Assembly (NCBI RefSeq): GCF_004348515.1
Contig: NZ_SMKH01000012.1
Coordinates: 1-51,963 of the forward strand
DNA from: Actinomadura sp. KC345
GTDB lineage: Bacteria > Actinomycetota > Actinomycetes > Streptosporangiales > Streptosporangiaceae
Length of the DNA stretch: 51,963 nucleotides
Direction: 5' to 3'
Part shown: positions 8,101 to 16,751 of the stretch, piece by piece
Layout: every line of letters starts with the position of its first letter
Position numbering within the stretch: the stretch's first letter is position 1
Made by a program: the position numbers and the translations under genes
The notes under the pieces: generated by a model
Database searches by the model: none
What the model saw: only the letters and a program-made list of their open reading frames with translations
What the model was told of the DNA's origin: nothing

Positions 8101-8516
8101 GCCGAAACCGCCAGTTCCGCCCCGATGACCTTCCGGTTGTCGTCCTCCCAGTGCATCCACCACTGGGCGCACAGTTCGGCGACCAAGGGAAGTCCCCGAC
8201 CGCCTTCGGAACGGTCCGACAGCGGGATGAGAACGGCCGGTTCCGAGATGCCGTCGCGGACCTCGATGATCGGGCGGCAGCCGTCCAGATGGCAGCGGAA
8301 GAGGATGTCCTGGGTGACCCCGTACTTCTCGGAGGCGAGTACGGAGTTGGTCACCAGCTCGGAGGCGACGAGGCGGGGAACGTAGTCGTCCCCCAGCCCC
8401 CAGTGGTCCCAGGCCACGGCGACTAGATCCCGGGCGAGCTTCACCGACTCGCGAACGGGTTTCAGAGTGAGGGCGAAGTCGTCTTTGCGGGGATTCGAGT
8501 GGCTCTGGGGGTGCAT
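8097..8516 (-). CDS. HATPase_c ATP-binding protein (anti-sigma-like)
   Basis: GHKL ATPase of the SpoIIAB/RsbW-like class common beside actinobacterial XRE-DUF397 genes. 139 residues from ATG 8516, with GGAAG five bases upstream; a longer reading from 8606 has no such signal and would enter the operator region. N-box ASELVTNSV, G1 EVRDGISEP and G2 EGGRGLPLV are present. Without a kinase phosphoacceptor domain it may sequester a sigma factor or modify a partner protein. First gene of a leftward operon (8516 to 6121), divergent from the XRE regulator across 139 bases, so both are probably controlled from the same operator. Confidence 0.85.
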   Translation of the reverse strand: MHPQSHSNPRKDDFALTLKPVRESVKLARDLVAVAWDHWGLGDDYVPRLVASELVTNSVLASEKYGVTQDILFRCHLDGCRPIIEVRDGISEPAVLIPLSDRSEGGRGLPLVAELCAQWWMHWEDDNRKVIGAELAVSA

Positions 8517-8596
8517 CGTACTTCCGAATTCGTTGGGTTCTCGTGTTCTCTGACACACATCGTCAACCTCCGGGCTACTCTCAGCCAGAGAACCGC

Positions 8597-8640
8597 GCCT
8601 ACACATGCCCCCCGACGCCTACAGTCCGCTGTAGGTAGGC
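8597..8640. promoter_or_regulatory. Palindromic operator candidate between HATPase and XRE genes
   Basis: GCCTACA occurs at 8597-8603 and again at 8617-8623, exactly 20 bases apart. The second copy starts an inverted repeat CCTACAG (8618-8624) - TCCG - CTGTAGG (8629-8635), followed by TAGGC. It is 21 bases upstream of the XRE start codon. Such a composite site fits autoregulation by the XRE protein; no binding data are implied. Confidence 0.6.
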
Positions 8641-8655
8641 CCGAAAGGTTCACAG

Positions 8656-9459
8656 ATGCCGGATATTGACCCCATGGCATCCGCTCTCGACTTCTACCTG
8701 TTCCACATGAAGCGCTTTCGGGAAGGCAGAAGCCTTTCCCAAGAGGCCCTCGGTGCCAAGGTCGATTACACGGGCAAGTTCATCGGGCTCGTGGAGACCA
8801 AGAGGCGCCGCCCGAACATGAAGCTCTCCACCGCAATGGACGAGCTGTTCCAGATACCGAAGTTCTTCGAGGCGATGCTCCCCCGCATCGCCGAGGAGGC
8901 CGGTCTGCCTCCCGGCTTCTGGGAGTACGTCGAGGAGGAGGCCCGAGCCTCCCAAATCCGGATCTACGGGCAGTTCGTCATCCCTGGAGTTCTTCAGACA
9001 CCGGAGTACGCACGCGAGGTCATGCGTGCGGGCAAAAAGCAGGAGCACCTGGAGGAACTTGTCCAGACCCGTATGGGCCGTAAGGAGATCTTCGACAGGG
9101 AAGACCCGCCGAACGTCATCGTCGCCTTGGAGGAAGGCGTCCTCCGGAAGGTCGCAGGGTCTCGAGAGATCACTCGAGCGCAGCTTGAGCAGCTCCTGAA
9201 GTACTGCAACGAGCCCAACTTCGCCATCTACGTGCTTGGGCACTCCGCACAGGTGTTCCCCGAAGGGTCCTTCACCGTCCTATCCTTCGAAACCGACCCT
9301 GACATGGGCTACGAGGAGTCCGTAGGGGGGAGAGGTCGGCTGATCGAGCCGGGACCGCAGGTGACGGAGTTTGCAGTAGGGTTCGAGCTGATCAGGGAAA
9401 AGGCCCTACCTGCGGCAGAATCGGAAGCTCTGATCCGCGAAGTACTGGAGACGATGTGA
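8656..9459 (+). CDS. XRE-family regulator with DUF5753 domain (WhiJ-like)
   Basis: Helix-turn-helix DNA-binding regulator of the WhiJ-like actinobacterial class. 267 residues. HTH about residues 15-70 (RSLSQEALGAKVDYTGKFIG), followed by the DUF5753 region with IRIYGQFVIPGVLQTPEYAR, RMGRKEIFD and a C-terminal immunity-like fold. In Streptomyces, proteins of this type act with DUF397 partners in control of development. ATG 8656 has AAAGG upstream. The stop overlaps the start of the DUF397 gene by four bases. Codon usage is clearly less GC-biased than in the conservon genes, consistent with an accessory block. Confidence 0.92.
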   Translation: MPDIDPMASALDFYLFHMKRFREGRSLSQEALGAKVDYTGKFIGLVETKRRRPNMKLSTAMDELFQIPKFFEAMLPRIAEEAGLPPGFWEYVEEEARASQIRIYGQFVIPGVLQTPEYAREVMRAGKKQEHLEELVQTRMGRKEIFDREDPPNVIVALEEGVLRKVAGSREITRAQLEQLLKYCNEPNFAIYVLGHSAQVFPEGSFTVLSFETDPDMGYEESVGGRGRLIEPGPQVTEFAVGFELIREKALPAAESEALIREVLETM

Positions 9460-9662
9460 ACGAGAGCAGCAAGACCGCTCCCCAGTGGCGTAAGAGCAGC
9501 TACAGCGGTGGAGACTCCGGTCAGTGCGTCGAGTTGGCCTCGCTGGACGGCTCTGTCGGCATCCGGGACAGCAAGAACCCCCACACCCCCCACCTCGCCG
9601 TCGGCCGGGAGGCGCTGTCGGGCCTTCTCGGCCGTATCAAGGCCGGGGAACTGGACTTCTAG
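9456..9662 (+). CDS. DUF397 protein
   Basis: Small partner protein of the XRE regulator (BldB-related DUF397 family). 68 residues with the hallmark WRKSSYSGGDSGQCVELA at the N-terminus, then VGIRDSKNP and a terminal helix ending GRIKAGELDF. The GTG start overlaps the regulator stop (GTGA, 9456-9459), so the pair is co-translated. Cytosolic. By analogy with WhiJ systems it probably modulates the regulator or its ATPase partner; biochemical role unproven. A strong intrinsic terminator follows. Confidence 0.92.
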   Translation: MNESSKTAPQWRKSSYSGGDSGQCVELASLDGSVGIRDSKNPHTPHLAVGREALSGLLGRIKAGELDF

Positions 9663-9708
9663 GGCCCGGTCCACGGCCCGTTCGGCCCGGCTCATCCAGC
9701 TCGGCGAG

Positions 9709-9739
9709 ACACTCGGCCGGACTTCCGGCCGAGTGTTTT
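9709..9739 (+). terminator. Intrinsic terminator after DUF397
   Basis: Perfect 12-bp stem ACACTCGGCCGG (9709-9720) / CCGGCCGAGTGT (9725-9736), four-base loop, followed by TTT. Classical structure. Confidence 0.9.
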
Positions 9740-9782
9740 GCGTGCCGGGGTACTGCCCCGCTCTGCTGCGAGGGGGCGGGCC

Positions 9783-9811
9783 GTCCGTCGGCTCGGGGCG
9801 GTGGTTAGTGT
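9783..9811 (+). promoter_or_regulatory. Candidate leaderless promoter of the oxidoreductase
   Basis: TAGTGT (9806-9811) fits TANNNT and ends exactly six bases before the ATG at 9818, with no Shine-Dalgarno sequence. The -35 position is weak. Confidence 0.45.
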
Positions 9812-9817
9812 GCGTTC

Positions 9818-10786
9818 ATGTTCGCTGTCACGGCTACGCAGATCGACGCAGACAATCCGCTGAACGGGCTGACCGCGGGGGAGATGCCCGAACCCGACGT
9901 ACCGGACGGCTGGACGACCGTCACGGTGAAGGCCGCCGCGCTCAACCACCACGACCTCTGGTCGCTCAAGGGCGTCGGCCTGCCCGCCGACAAGCTCCCC
10001 ATGATCCTCGGCTGCGACGCCGCCGGGGTGGACGAGGACGGCAACGAGGTCATCGTCCACTCGGTGATCGGCGACCCCGCGCGGGGCGGCGGGGACGAGA
10101 CCCTCGACCCGAAGCGGTCGCTGCTGTCGGAGAACCATCCCGGGGCCCTGGCCGAGAAGGTCGCGGTGCCGCGCCGCAACCTCGTGCCGAAGCCTGCGGA
10201 GCTGTCGTTCGCGCAGGCCGCCTGCCTGCCGACCGCGTGGCTCACCGCCTACCGGATGCTGTTCGACAAGGCCGGGCTGCAGCCGGGGTCGTCGATCCTG
10301 GTGCAGGGCGCGGGCGGCGGCGTCGCGACCGCGGCGATCGCGCTGGCGTCGGCCGCGGGCTTCCGCGTCTACGCGACCAGCCGCAGCGAGGCCAAGCGCA
10401 AGCGGGCGCAGGAACTCGGCGCGGACGCGGCGCTGGAGACGGGCGCGCGGCTTCCCGAGCGGGTGGACGCCGTCATCGAGACCGTCGGGCAGGCGACGTG
10501 GTCGCACTCGCTGAAGTCGCTGCGGCCGGGCGGCCGGATCGTGGTGTCGGGCGCCACCAGCGGCCAGGTGCCGCCGGCGGAGCTGAACCGCGTGTTCTTC
10601 CTGCAGCTTCAGGTGATCGGTTCCACCATGGGCACCCGCGACCAGCTGGAGCGGCTGGCGCGTTTCCTGGTCAAGACGGAGACCAAGCCGCTGATCGACC
10701 GGACGCTGCCGCTGAGCAGAGCCCGCGAGGGGTTCGAGGCGATGGCCGGGGGCGACCTCTTCGGAAAGATCGTCTTCACGCCCTGA
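9818..10786 (+). CDS. Zinc-type alcohol dehydrogenase-like / quinone oxidoreductase
   Basis: MDR-superfamily NAD(P)H-dependent oxidoreductase. 322 residues: GroES-like N-terminal part with the substrate-site sequence AAALNHHDLWSLKG and LGCDAAGVD, then a Rossmann domain with VQGAGGGVATAAIALA. The catalytic-zinc cysteine seen in true alcohol dehydrogenases is not in the expected place and no structural four-Cys loop is visible, so a zinc-free quinone reductase-type enzyme is more likely. The gene stands alone, between the DUF397 terminator and a converging PadR gene. The start is an ATG without ribosome binding site, six bases after a TANNNT box. Confidence 0.88.
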   Translation: MFAVTATQIDADNPLNGLTAGEMPEPDVPDGWTTVTVKAAALNHHDLWSLKGVGLPADKLPMILGCDAAGVDEDGNEVIVHSVIGDPARGGGDETLDPKRSLLSENHPGALAEKVAVPRRNLVPKPAELSFAQAACLPTAWLTAYRMLFDKAGLQPGSSILVQGAGGGVATAAIALASAAGFRVYATSRSEAKRKRAQELGADAALETGARLPERVDAVIETVGQATWSHSLKSLRPGGRIVVSGATSGQVPPAELNRVFFLQLQVIGSTMGTRDQLERLARFLVKTETKPLIDRTLPLSRAREGFEAMAGGDLFGKIVFTP

Positions 10787-10832
10787 GGCGCGGCTGCCGA
10801 CCGGGTGCGGGCCGCGGCCGGGGACGCCCCGG

Positions 10833-11624
10833 TCACGGCTTGCCCTGGTCGCCCTCGTCGTCCCGGTCCCGCTGGAGGACCTCTTCCTTCAGGCGGGCGC
10901 GGGCCTCGTCCAGGACCGCCTGCACCGCCGACAGGCCGCGCTCGGCCTCGTCCATGACCGCCTGGACGGCGGCCAGGCCGTCCTCGTCCAGCCGGGTGTT
11001 CCTCGCCGTCCTGCCGACGTCCTCGACGAACTTGCTGAGCACGCGCTCCAGCTTCAGGCGCGCGACGTCCTCGCGGGCGCCGGTCGCCGTCTTCCACGCG
11101 TCGTCCCAGTTCTGCCGCCACTCCGCCTTCCACGCCTGCTTCTGCTCGCGCCAGTGCTCCTTCTGGCGCTTCCACTCGTCCTTCTGGCGCTCGGCGGTCT
11201 CCTTCCACGCGTCCTTGGACGTGGTCCCGCCCTGGTCGCGCATCGTCCGGGCGGCCTGGGTGAGCTCCTCGCGCAGGCTCCGGACGGTCTGCCGGACGTC
11301 CTCCTGGACGCCCCGCGCGAACTCCTGCGCCGAGGCGGAGATCTCCTCCTCCAACTCGGCCAGCTCGCCCATCCGGTGCTCCAGCTCCTCGCGGCCCTTG
11401 TCGGTCAGCGAGTACACCTTCTTGCCCTTGGCCACCTCGTGGGTGACCAGGCCCTCGGCCTCCAGCCGGGCCAGCCGGGGGTAGATCGTGCCGGGGGAGG
11501 GGGAGTAGACCCCGAGGAACCGGTCCTGCAGGTGCCGGATCACCTCGTAGCCGTGCCGCGGGCTCTCCTCCAGAAGCTTGAGCAGGTACAGCCGCAGGCG
11601 ACCGTGGCCGAAGACGGGGCTCAC
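10833..11624 (-). CDS. PadR-family regulator with long Trp-rich coiled-coil tail
   Basis: Transcriptional repressor. 263 residues. The N-terminal winged helix (about 1-80) is typical: LLKLLEESPRHGYEVIRHL, SPSPGTIYPRLARLEAEG, GKKVYSLTDKGREEL. From about residue 90 on it is almost purely charged helix. Residues 140-177 carry Trp at 140, 151, 158, 165, 169, 173 and 177, spacings that put all indoles on one helix face. Normal PadR proteins end near 110-200 residues. GTG 11624 overlaps the stop of the DUF4097 gene (GTGA) and has GGAAGGA upstream, so both are one operon, probably autoregulated at 12486-12527. Confidence 0.9.
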   Translation of the reverse strand: MSPVFGHGRLRLYLLKLLEESPRHGYEVIRHLQDRFLGVYSPSPGTIYPRLARLEAEGLVTHEVAKGKKVYSLTDKGREELEHRMGELAELEEEISASAQEFARGVQEDVRQTVRSLREELTQAARTMRDQGGTTSKDAWKETAERQKDEWKRQKEHWREQKQAWKAEWRQNWDDAWKTATGAREDVARLKLERVLSKFVEDVGRTARNTRLDEDGLAAVQAVMDEAERGLSAVQAVLDEARARLKEEVLQRDRDDEGDQGKP

Positions 11625-12445
11625 GTTGAGTCCTTCCGGGGGGTGGTGATGTCCGGCTCGTCGTCGCGGCCGAGGAGGGTGATCGGGCCGGAGACCGTGT
11701 TGACCGTGAGCCGTCCCGAACCGTCGCCGATCTTGCCGGCGACGCTGCGCGCCACGGGCCGCTCCTGCCGGCCGAGTTCGGGGAACGACGTGTCGATGCG
11801 CCCGGCGGCCGAGTTCAGCGTGACCTCGGCGCCGGCGGATTCGGGGATGCGCAGGGCGACCTCGCCGGAGACCGTGTTGACGTCGACCCTGCCGTCGCCG
11901 ACCAGGTCGACGTCGGCGGCGATGCGCCCGCTGACCGCCCGGGCGGTCAGGTGGTCGATGGACCCGCCGGCGAGGGACAGGTCGCCGGACACGGACGTGA
12001 ACGACACCGTCCCCTCCAGGCCCTGCGCCTCGATCGCGCCGGAGACGGTGTTGGCGTCGATCGCGCCCGCCACCTCGTCGAGCGTGACGTCGCCCGAGGC
12101 GCTCTTGATGGACGTGCGGGCCGTCATCCCGGTCACGACCGCGTCCGCGGACACGAGGTTCAGCGTGAGCGGGCAGTCGTGCGGGACGGTCACCGTGATG
12201 GACGCGCGGCATCTCTGCGTGCGCAGCCAGGTCAGCACGCCCTCCCACAGCTTCTCGTGGGTGATCGTCAGCATGCCCGCCTCATGGGTGATCACGAGTG
12301 GCGGGCCCTCGACGTCGCCGATCATGACGGACGGCCGCTCGTCGGAGGCGAGCACCGAGATGTCGCCCGCGATCAGCGTCGCCCGCAGCGCGACGGCGCC
12401 GTCGAAGTCGAGGGTGGTCGGTTCGTCGATCGTCCAGCGCGACAT
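11621..12445 (-). CDS. DUF4097 beta-strand repeat protein
   Basis: Putative adhesin-fold (DUF4097) protein, 274 residues, built of short repeated strands such as SASGDVTLDEVAG, NTVSGAIEA, TSVSGDLSLAGG, RAVSGRIAAD, NTVSGEVAL and NTVSGPITL, which suggest a right-handed beta-helix or beta-roll. There is no signal peptide or membrane helix, so unlike some family members it appears cytosolic. It is the first gene of an operon with the PadR regulator, an arrangement common in actinobacteria. Biochemical function of the family is not established. Confidence 0.9.
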   Translation of the reverse strand: MSRWTIDEPTTLDFDGAVALRATLIAGDISVLASDERPSVMIGDVEGPPLVITHEAGMLTITHEKLWEGVLTWLRTQRCRASITVTVPHDCPLTLNLVSADAVVTGMTARTSIKSASGDVTLDEVAGAIDANTVSGAIEAQGLEGTVSFTSVSGDLSLAGGSIDHLTARAVSGRIAADVDLVGDGRVDVNTVSGEVALRIPESAGAEVTLNSAAGRIDTSFPELGRQERPVARSVAGKIGDGSGRLTVNTVSGPITLLGRDDEPDITTPRKDST

Positions 12446-12485
12446 CGGGGTATGCCCTTCGTCCGAGCGTCCTGTGACCAGTAAA

Positions 12486-12527
12486 CACGATATGTCGCGT
12501 CAGCGGAAAGTCAAGATGTATCGCGTT
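12486..12527 (-). promoter_or_regulatory. Two PadR-type operator half-copies upstream of DUF4097-padR
   Basis: CACGATATGTCGCGTC (12486-12501) and CAAGATGTATCGCGTT (12512-12527) agree at 12 of 16 positions and are 26 bases apart, 41-82 bases upstream of the DUF4097 start. They resemble the ATATC-containing sites bound by PadR proteins. The second copy shares 11 bases exactly with a site upstream of the DUF1707 gene. Confidence 0.6.
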
Positions 12528-12542
12528 TGGGCGGTGAACGGA

Positions 12543-12722
12543 TCAGTCCTCGTCCTCGTCGTCCAGGCGCGCCAGCCAGGTGGCGAGCCGGTCGACGGGC
12601 GTCTCGAACTCGGGGTTGAGGTCGACGAACTCGCGCAGCCGCTCGGCCAGCCACGCCAGGCCGACCTGCTCCTCGCCTCGCCGCTCCGTCAGCTCCTCGA
12701 TGCCCCGGTCGGTGAAGTACAT
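12543..12722 (-). CDS. DUF6104 protein, 59 residues
   Basis: Small conserved actinobacterial protein recognised by its sequence MYFTDRGIEELTERRGEEQ, the WLAERLREFVDLNPEFETP segment and the acidic tail DDEDED. Soluble, predicted mostly helical. In Streptomyces a gene of this family lies next to the 2-oxoglutarate dehydrogenase E1/Kgd gene, the same order as here (kgd upstream, same strand, 116 bases apart). A terminator-like hairpin separates them, so it may have its own promoter. Function unknown; a link to Kgd is only suggested by the conserved neighbourhood. Confidence 0.8.
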   Translation of the reverse strand: MYFTDRGIEELTERRGEEQVGLAWLAERLREFVDLNPEFETPVDRLATWLARLDDEDED

Positions 12723-12776
12723 GGCCTGATCCACTTTCTGCGCGTTCCGATTCCTGCGGCGCCGCCACGCCGACGC

Positions 12777-12809
12777 CGAGGGCCCCGGCGCGGTGCACCG
12801 GAGCCCTCG
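12777..12809 (-). terminator. Hairpin downstream of kgd
   Basis: CGAGGGC (12777-12783) pairs with GCCCTCG (12803-12809); after one mismatch CCGG (12785-12788) pairs with CCGG (12798-12801). Located 30 bases beyond the kgd stop. Confidence 0.6.
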
Positions 12810-12838
12810 CGTCCTGCGTCTGCCCTGCTCTGCCCGTA

Positions 12839-15800
12839 CTACTGCTTCTGCTCGCCGAACAGCCTGGCGAGGAGCGCCTCCTGCTCCGCCTGGTGCAGCT
12901 TCGCCGAGCCCACCGCGGGGGACGAGGACGCCGGGCGCGACACCCGCGACATCTTCAGACCCTCGAGGTGGTGCGCCAGCTTCAGGGCCATGAACGGCCA
13001 GGCGCCCATGTTGGCGGGCTCGTCCTGCACCCAGACGATCTCGGCGTCCGCCGGGTACTTCGCCAGCTCGGCCCTGATCTCGTCCACCGGCGGCGGGTAC
13101 AGCCGCTCGACCCGGACGACCGCGGTGTCGTTCGCGCCCGCGGCCTCCCGGGACTTCACCACCTCGTAGTAGATCTTGCCGGTGGTGAGCAGCACCCGCC
13201 GCACCCCCGCCGGGTCGATCGCCGGGTCGCTCTCCGGGATCACCGGCTGGAACGCGCCGCCGGTGATGTCGGAGACCCGGGACGCGGCCGCCTTCAGCCG
13301 CAGCAGGTACTTCGGCGTGAACACCACCAGCGGCTTGTTGCGGCCCGACAGCACCTGCCAGCGCAGCAGATGGAAGTAGTTCGCCGAGGTCGTCGGGTAC
13401 ACGACCGTCATGTTGTCCTGCGCGCACAGCTGCAGGAAGCGCTCGATCCGCGCGGACGAGTGGTCGGGCCCCTGGCCCTCGTAGCCGTGCGGCAGCAGCA
13501 GCACGACGCCGGAGTGCTGGCCCCACTTCTGCTCGCCGGACGAGATGTACTCGTCCACGATGCTCTGGGCGCCGTTGGCGAAGTCGCCGAACTGCGCCTC
13601 CCACGCGACCAGCGCGTCCGGCCGGGTCATGGAGTAGCCGTACTCGAAGCCCATCGCCGCGTACTCGCTCAGCAGCGAGTCGTGGACGTAGAACTTCGAC
13701 ACGCCCTGCCCGAACTGCTTCAGCGGGGTGTACTCCTCGCCCGTCTTGCGGTCGACCAGGACGGCGTGCCGCTGGCCGAACGTCCCGCGCCGGGTGTCCT
13801 GCCCGACGAGCCGCACGGGGCGGCCGTCGATCAGCAGCGAGCCCATCGCCAGCAGCTCGCCGGTCGCCCAGTCGATCGCGTCGTCCTCGATCATCTGGGC
13901 GCGGCGCTGCAGGATCGGCTGGAGCCGCGGGTGCGGGGTGAAGCCCTCCGGCAGGCTGACCTGCGTCTCGATGATCCGCTTGACGGTCTCCTCCGAGATC
14001 GCGGTCCCGGCCTTGCCATGGTCGATCGGGATGCGTTCCTCTTCGTCCGGCTTGACGACCGAGCCCGGCTCCTGCGGCCGCTTCACGGCCTCGCGGGTCT
14101 CGGTGAAGGCCCGCTCGAGCTGCTCCTGGTAGTCGCGCAGCGCCTGCTCGGCCTCCTCGACCGTGATGTCGCCGCGGCCGATCAGCGCCTCGGTGTACAG
14201 CTTGCGCACCGACCGCTTCGCGTCGATCAGGTCGTACATCAGCGGCTGGGTGAACGAGGGGTTCTCGCCCTCGTTGTGGCCCCGGCGCCGGTAGCAGACC
14301 ATGTCGATGACGACGTCCTTCTTGAACGTCTGCCGGTACTCGAACGCGAGCTGAGCCACCCGCGCGCACGCCTCCGGGTCGTCGCCGTTGACGTGGAAGA
14401 TCGGCGCCTGGATCATCCGGGCCACGTCCGTGGAGTACACGCTGGAGCGCGAGTACTCGGGCGCGGTCGTGAAGCCCACCTGGTTGTTGATGATTACGTG
14501 CACGGTGCCGCCGGTGCGGTAGCCGCGCAGCTGGGACAGGTTCAGCGTCTCGGCCACCACGCCCTGCCCGGCGAACGCGGCGTCGCCGTGGATCAGCACG
14601 GGCAGCACGCTGAAGCCGGCCTCGCCGACGTCCAGGAGGTCCTGCTTGGCGCGGACCACGCCCTCCAGCACCGGGTCGACCGTCTCCAGATGGGACGGGT
14701 TGGCGACCAGCTCACAGTGGATCTTGGAGCCGTCGTCGGCGACGAAGTCCCCGGACGCGCCGAGGTGGTACTTCACGTCGCCGGAGCCCTGCGCGCTGCG
14801 CGGGTCGAGGTTGCCCTCGAACTCGCCGAAGATCTGCCCGTAGGACTTGCCGACGATGTTCGCGAGGACGTTCAGCCGGCCGCGGTGCGCCATGCCGATG
14901 ACGACCTCGTCCAGGCTGGCCTTCGCCGACGCGGAGATCACCGCGTCCAGCAGCGGGATGACCGACTCGCCGCCCTCCAGCGAGAACCGCTTCTGCCCGA
15001 CGAACTTCGTCTGCAGGAACGTCTCGAAGGCCTCGGCGCTGTTCAGGCGGCGCAGCACGTGCAGCTGCTCCTCGCGCGACGGCTTGTCGTGCGGGACCTC
15101 CACGCGCTCCTGGATCCAGGCCCGCTCCTCCGGGTCCTGCATGTGCATGTACTCGATGCCGACCGTCCGGCAGTAGGCCATGCGCAGGACGCCGAGGATG
15201 TCGCGCAGCTTCATCGTCGGCTTGCCGCCGAACCCGCCGGTCGCGAACTCGCGCTCCAGGTCCCACAGGGTGAGGCCGTGCTTGAGGATGTCGAGGTCGG
15301 GGTGGCGGCGCTGCTTGTACTCCAGCGGGTCGGTGTCGGCCATCAGGTGGCCGCGGACCCGGTAGGCGTGGATCAGCTCGTGGACGCGGGCGACCTTGGC
15401 GACGTCGTCCTCGTGCGTCGCGGAGATGTCCTTGACCCAGCGCACCGGCTCGTACGGGATGCGCAGCGCCTCGAAGATCTCGTCGTAGAAGCCGTCCGCG
15501 CCGAGCAGCAGCTCGTGGATGCGGCGCAGGAAGTCGCCGGACTGCGCGCCCTGGATGATGCGGTGGTCGTAGGTGGAGGTCAGCGTCATCGTCTTGCTGA
15601 TCCCCATGCGCGACAGCGTCTCGCCGGACGCGCCCGCGAACTCCGCCGGGTACTCCATCGCGCCCACGCCGATGATCGTCCCCTGGCCCTGCATCAGCCG
15701 CGGCACCGAGTGCACGGTCCCGATCGTTCCCGGGTTCGTCAGGCTGATCGTCGTGCCCTGGAAGTCCTCGATGGTGAGCTTGTTGTTGCGCGCCTTGCGG

Positions 15801-16579
15801 ACGACCTCCTCGTAGGCGGCCCAGAACTGGCGGAAGTCGAGCGTCTCGGCGGCCTTGATGCTCGGCACCACCAGCTGCCGCGACCCGTCGCTCTTCTGCA
15901 GGTCGATCGCCAGCCCGAAGTTGACGTGCTCCGGCCGGATCTGCACCGGCTTGCCGTCCACCTCGGTGAACGCGGTGTTCATCTCCGGCATCGCGGCGAG
16001 CGCCTTGACGATCGCGTACCCGATCAGGTGGGTGAACGACACCTTGCCGCCGCGGCCGCGCTTGAGGTGGTTGTTGATGACGATGCGGTTGTCGATCAGC
16101 AACTTGGCCGGGACGGTGCGCACGCTCGTCGCGGTCGGAACCGCGAGGCTGGCCTCCATGTTGGTGGCCGTCCGGGCCGCGGCGCCGCGCAACCTGATCT
16201 CCTCCGCGCCCTCCGGCACGGGCGGCGGGACCGGCTTGCCCGCGGCCGGCTTCCCGGTGCCCGGCTTCTCCGCCTTCGGGGAGGGCTTGGCCTTGGGAGG
16301 CCCGACCGGCTGCTGCGGTGTCGGCGGAGCGGCCGCCGTGCCGTTGCCGGCCTTCGGGGCCGTGGTCCCGGCGGGCGCCTGGGGCGCCCCCGGGGAGGCG
16401 GGGGTCACGGACCCGGCCCGGCTGTCCGGCTGGTAGTCCGCGAAGAAGTTCCACCAGGCCTCGTCAACCGAGTTCGGATCCTCGAGGTACTTCTGGTACA
16501 GCTCGTCGACCAGCCACTCGTTGGCACCGAAGTCTGTCATCGTTGGGTCGGCACTAGTTTGCGACGACTCTGTCGACAC
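12839..16579 (-). CDS. kgd: Multifunctional 2-oxoglutarate decarboxylase/dehydrogenase Kgd
   Basis: E2-E1 fusion of actinobacteria that oxidatively decarboxylates 2-oxoglutarate in the TCA cycle with ThDP, and can transfer the succinyl group. 1246 residues. Order: E1 N-terminal motif ([20 protein letters not shown], about 19-38); flexible Pro/Ala/Lys-rich linker (55-115); acyltransferase domain with active-site DHRIIQGA near 337; E1 domain with [14 protein letters not shown] near 562 and ThDP motif [10 protein letters not shown] near 663; transketolase-type pyrimidine domain and C-terminal domain to the end. There is no lipoyl domain, as usual for Kgd. GTG 16579 was taken as start; ATG 16540 (MTDFGANEW) is the alternative, and neither has a strong ribosome site. 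Confidence 0.97.
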   Translation of the reverse strand: MSTESSQTSADPTMTDFGANEWLVDELYQKYLEDPNSVDEAWWNFFADYQPDSRAGSVTPASPGAPQAPAGTTAPKAGNGTAAAPPTPQQPVGPPKAKPSPKAEKPGTGKPAAGKPVPPPVPEGAEEIRLRGAAARTATNMEASLAVPTATSVRTVPAKLLIDNRIVINNHLKRGRGGKVSFTHLIGYAIVKALAAMPEMNTAFTEVDGKPVQIRPEHVNFGLAIDLQKSDGSRQLVVPSIKAAETLDFRQFWAAYEEVVRKARNNKLTIEDFQGTTISLTNPGTIGTVHSVPRLMQGQGTIIGVGAMEYPAEFAGASGETLSRMGISKTMTLTSTYDHRIIQGAQSGDFLRRIHELLLGADGFYDEIFEALRIPYEPVRWVKDISATHEDDVAKVARVHELIHAYRVRGHLMADTDPLEYKQRRHPDLDILKHGLTLWDLEREFATGGFGGKPTMKLRDILGVLRMAYCRTVGIEYMHMQDPEERAWIQERVEVPHDKPSREEQLHVLRRLNSAEAFETFLQTKFVGQKRFSLEGGESVIPLLDAVISASAKASLDEVVIGMAHRGRLNVLANIVGKSYGQIFGEFEGNLDPRSAQGSGDVKYHLGASGDFVADDGSKIHCELVANPSHLETVDPVLEGVVRAKQDLLDVGEAGFSVLPVLIHGDAAFAGQGVVAETLNLSQLRGYRTGGTVHVIINNQVGFTTAPEYSRSSVYSTDVARMIQAPIFHVNGDDPEACARVAQLAFEYRQTFKKDVVIDMVCYRRRGHNEGENPSFTQPLMYDLIDAKRSVRKLYTEALIGRGDITVEEAEQALRDYQEQLERAFTETREAVKRPQEPGSVVKPDEEERIPIDHGKAGTAISEETVKRIIETQVSLPEGFTPHPRLQPILQRRAQMIEDDAIDWATGELLAMGSLLIDGRPVRLVGQDTRRGTFGQRHAVLVDRKTGEEYTPLKQFGQGVSKFYVHDSLLSEYAAMGFEYGYSMTRPDALVAWEAQFGDFANGAQSIVDEYISSGEQKWGQHSGVVLLLPHGYEGQGPDHSSARIERFLQLCAQDNMTVVYPTTSANYFHLLRWQVLSGRNKPLVVFTPKYLLRLKAAASRVSDITGGAFQPVIPESDPAIDPAGVRRVLLTTGKIYYEVVKSREAAGANDTAVVRVERLYPPPVDEIRAELAKYPADAEIVWVQDEPANMGAWPFMALKLAHHLEGLKMSRVSRPASSSPAVGSAKLHQAEQEALLARLFGEQKQ

Positions 16580-16706
16580 GGCGGAGATCGCCCTCTTCCG
16601 CAGCTCGCAGGTAATTTCTTAGACTCAACAAGGCTACTCGTTCTTGCTCTTGTCACATGCCAGCACGGTGAGACGCCGCCCACGCGCCGCCCCAGTATGG
16701 CTCAAC

Positions 16707-16736
16707 CTGCCGAAGCCAGGACCGTGGCTTCGGCAG
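16707..16736 (-). terminator. Perfect 12-bp hairpin after AIM24 gene
   Basis: CTGCCGAAGCCA (16707-16718) / TGGCTTCGGCAG (16725-16736), six-base loop, 16 bases past the AIM24 stop. It insulates the kgd promoter region. Confidence 0.8.
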
Positions 16737-16751
16737 TGTTCGCCGGCCTGA

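Noticed and set aside
9508..11484. Plus-strand frame running from DUF397 through the oxidoreductase
   Set aside because: Frame-shifted shadow; it crosses a terminator and ignores the real oxidoreductase start.
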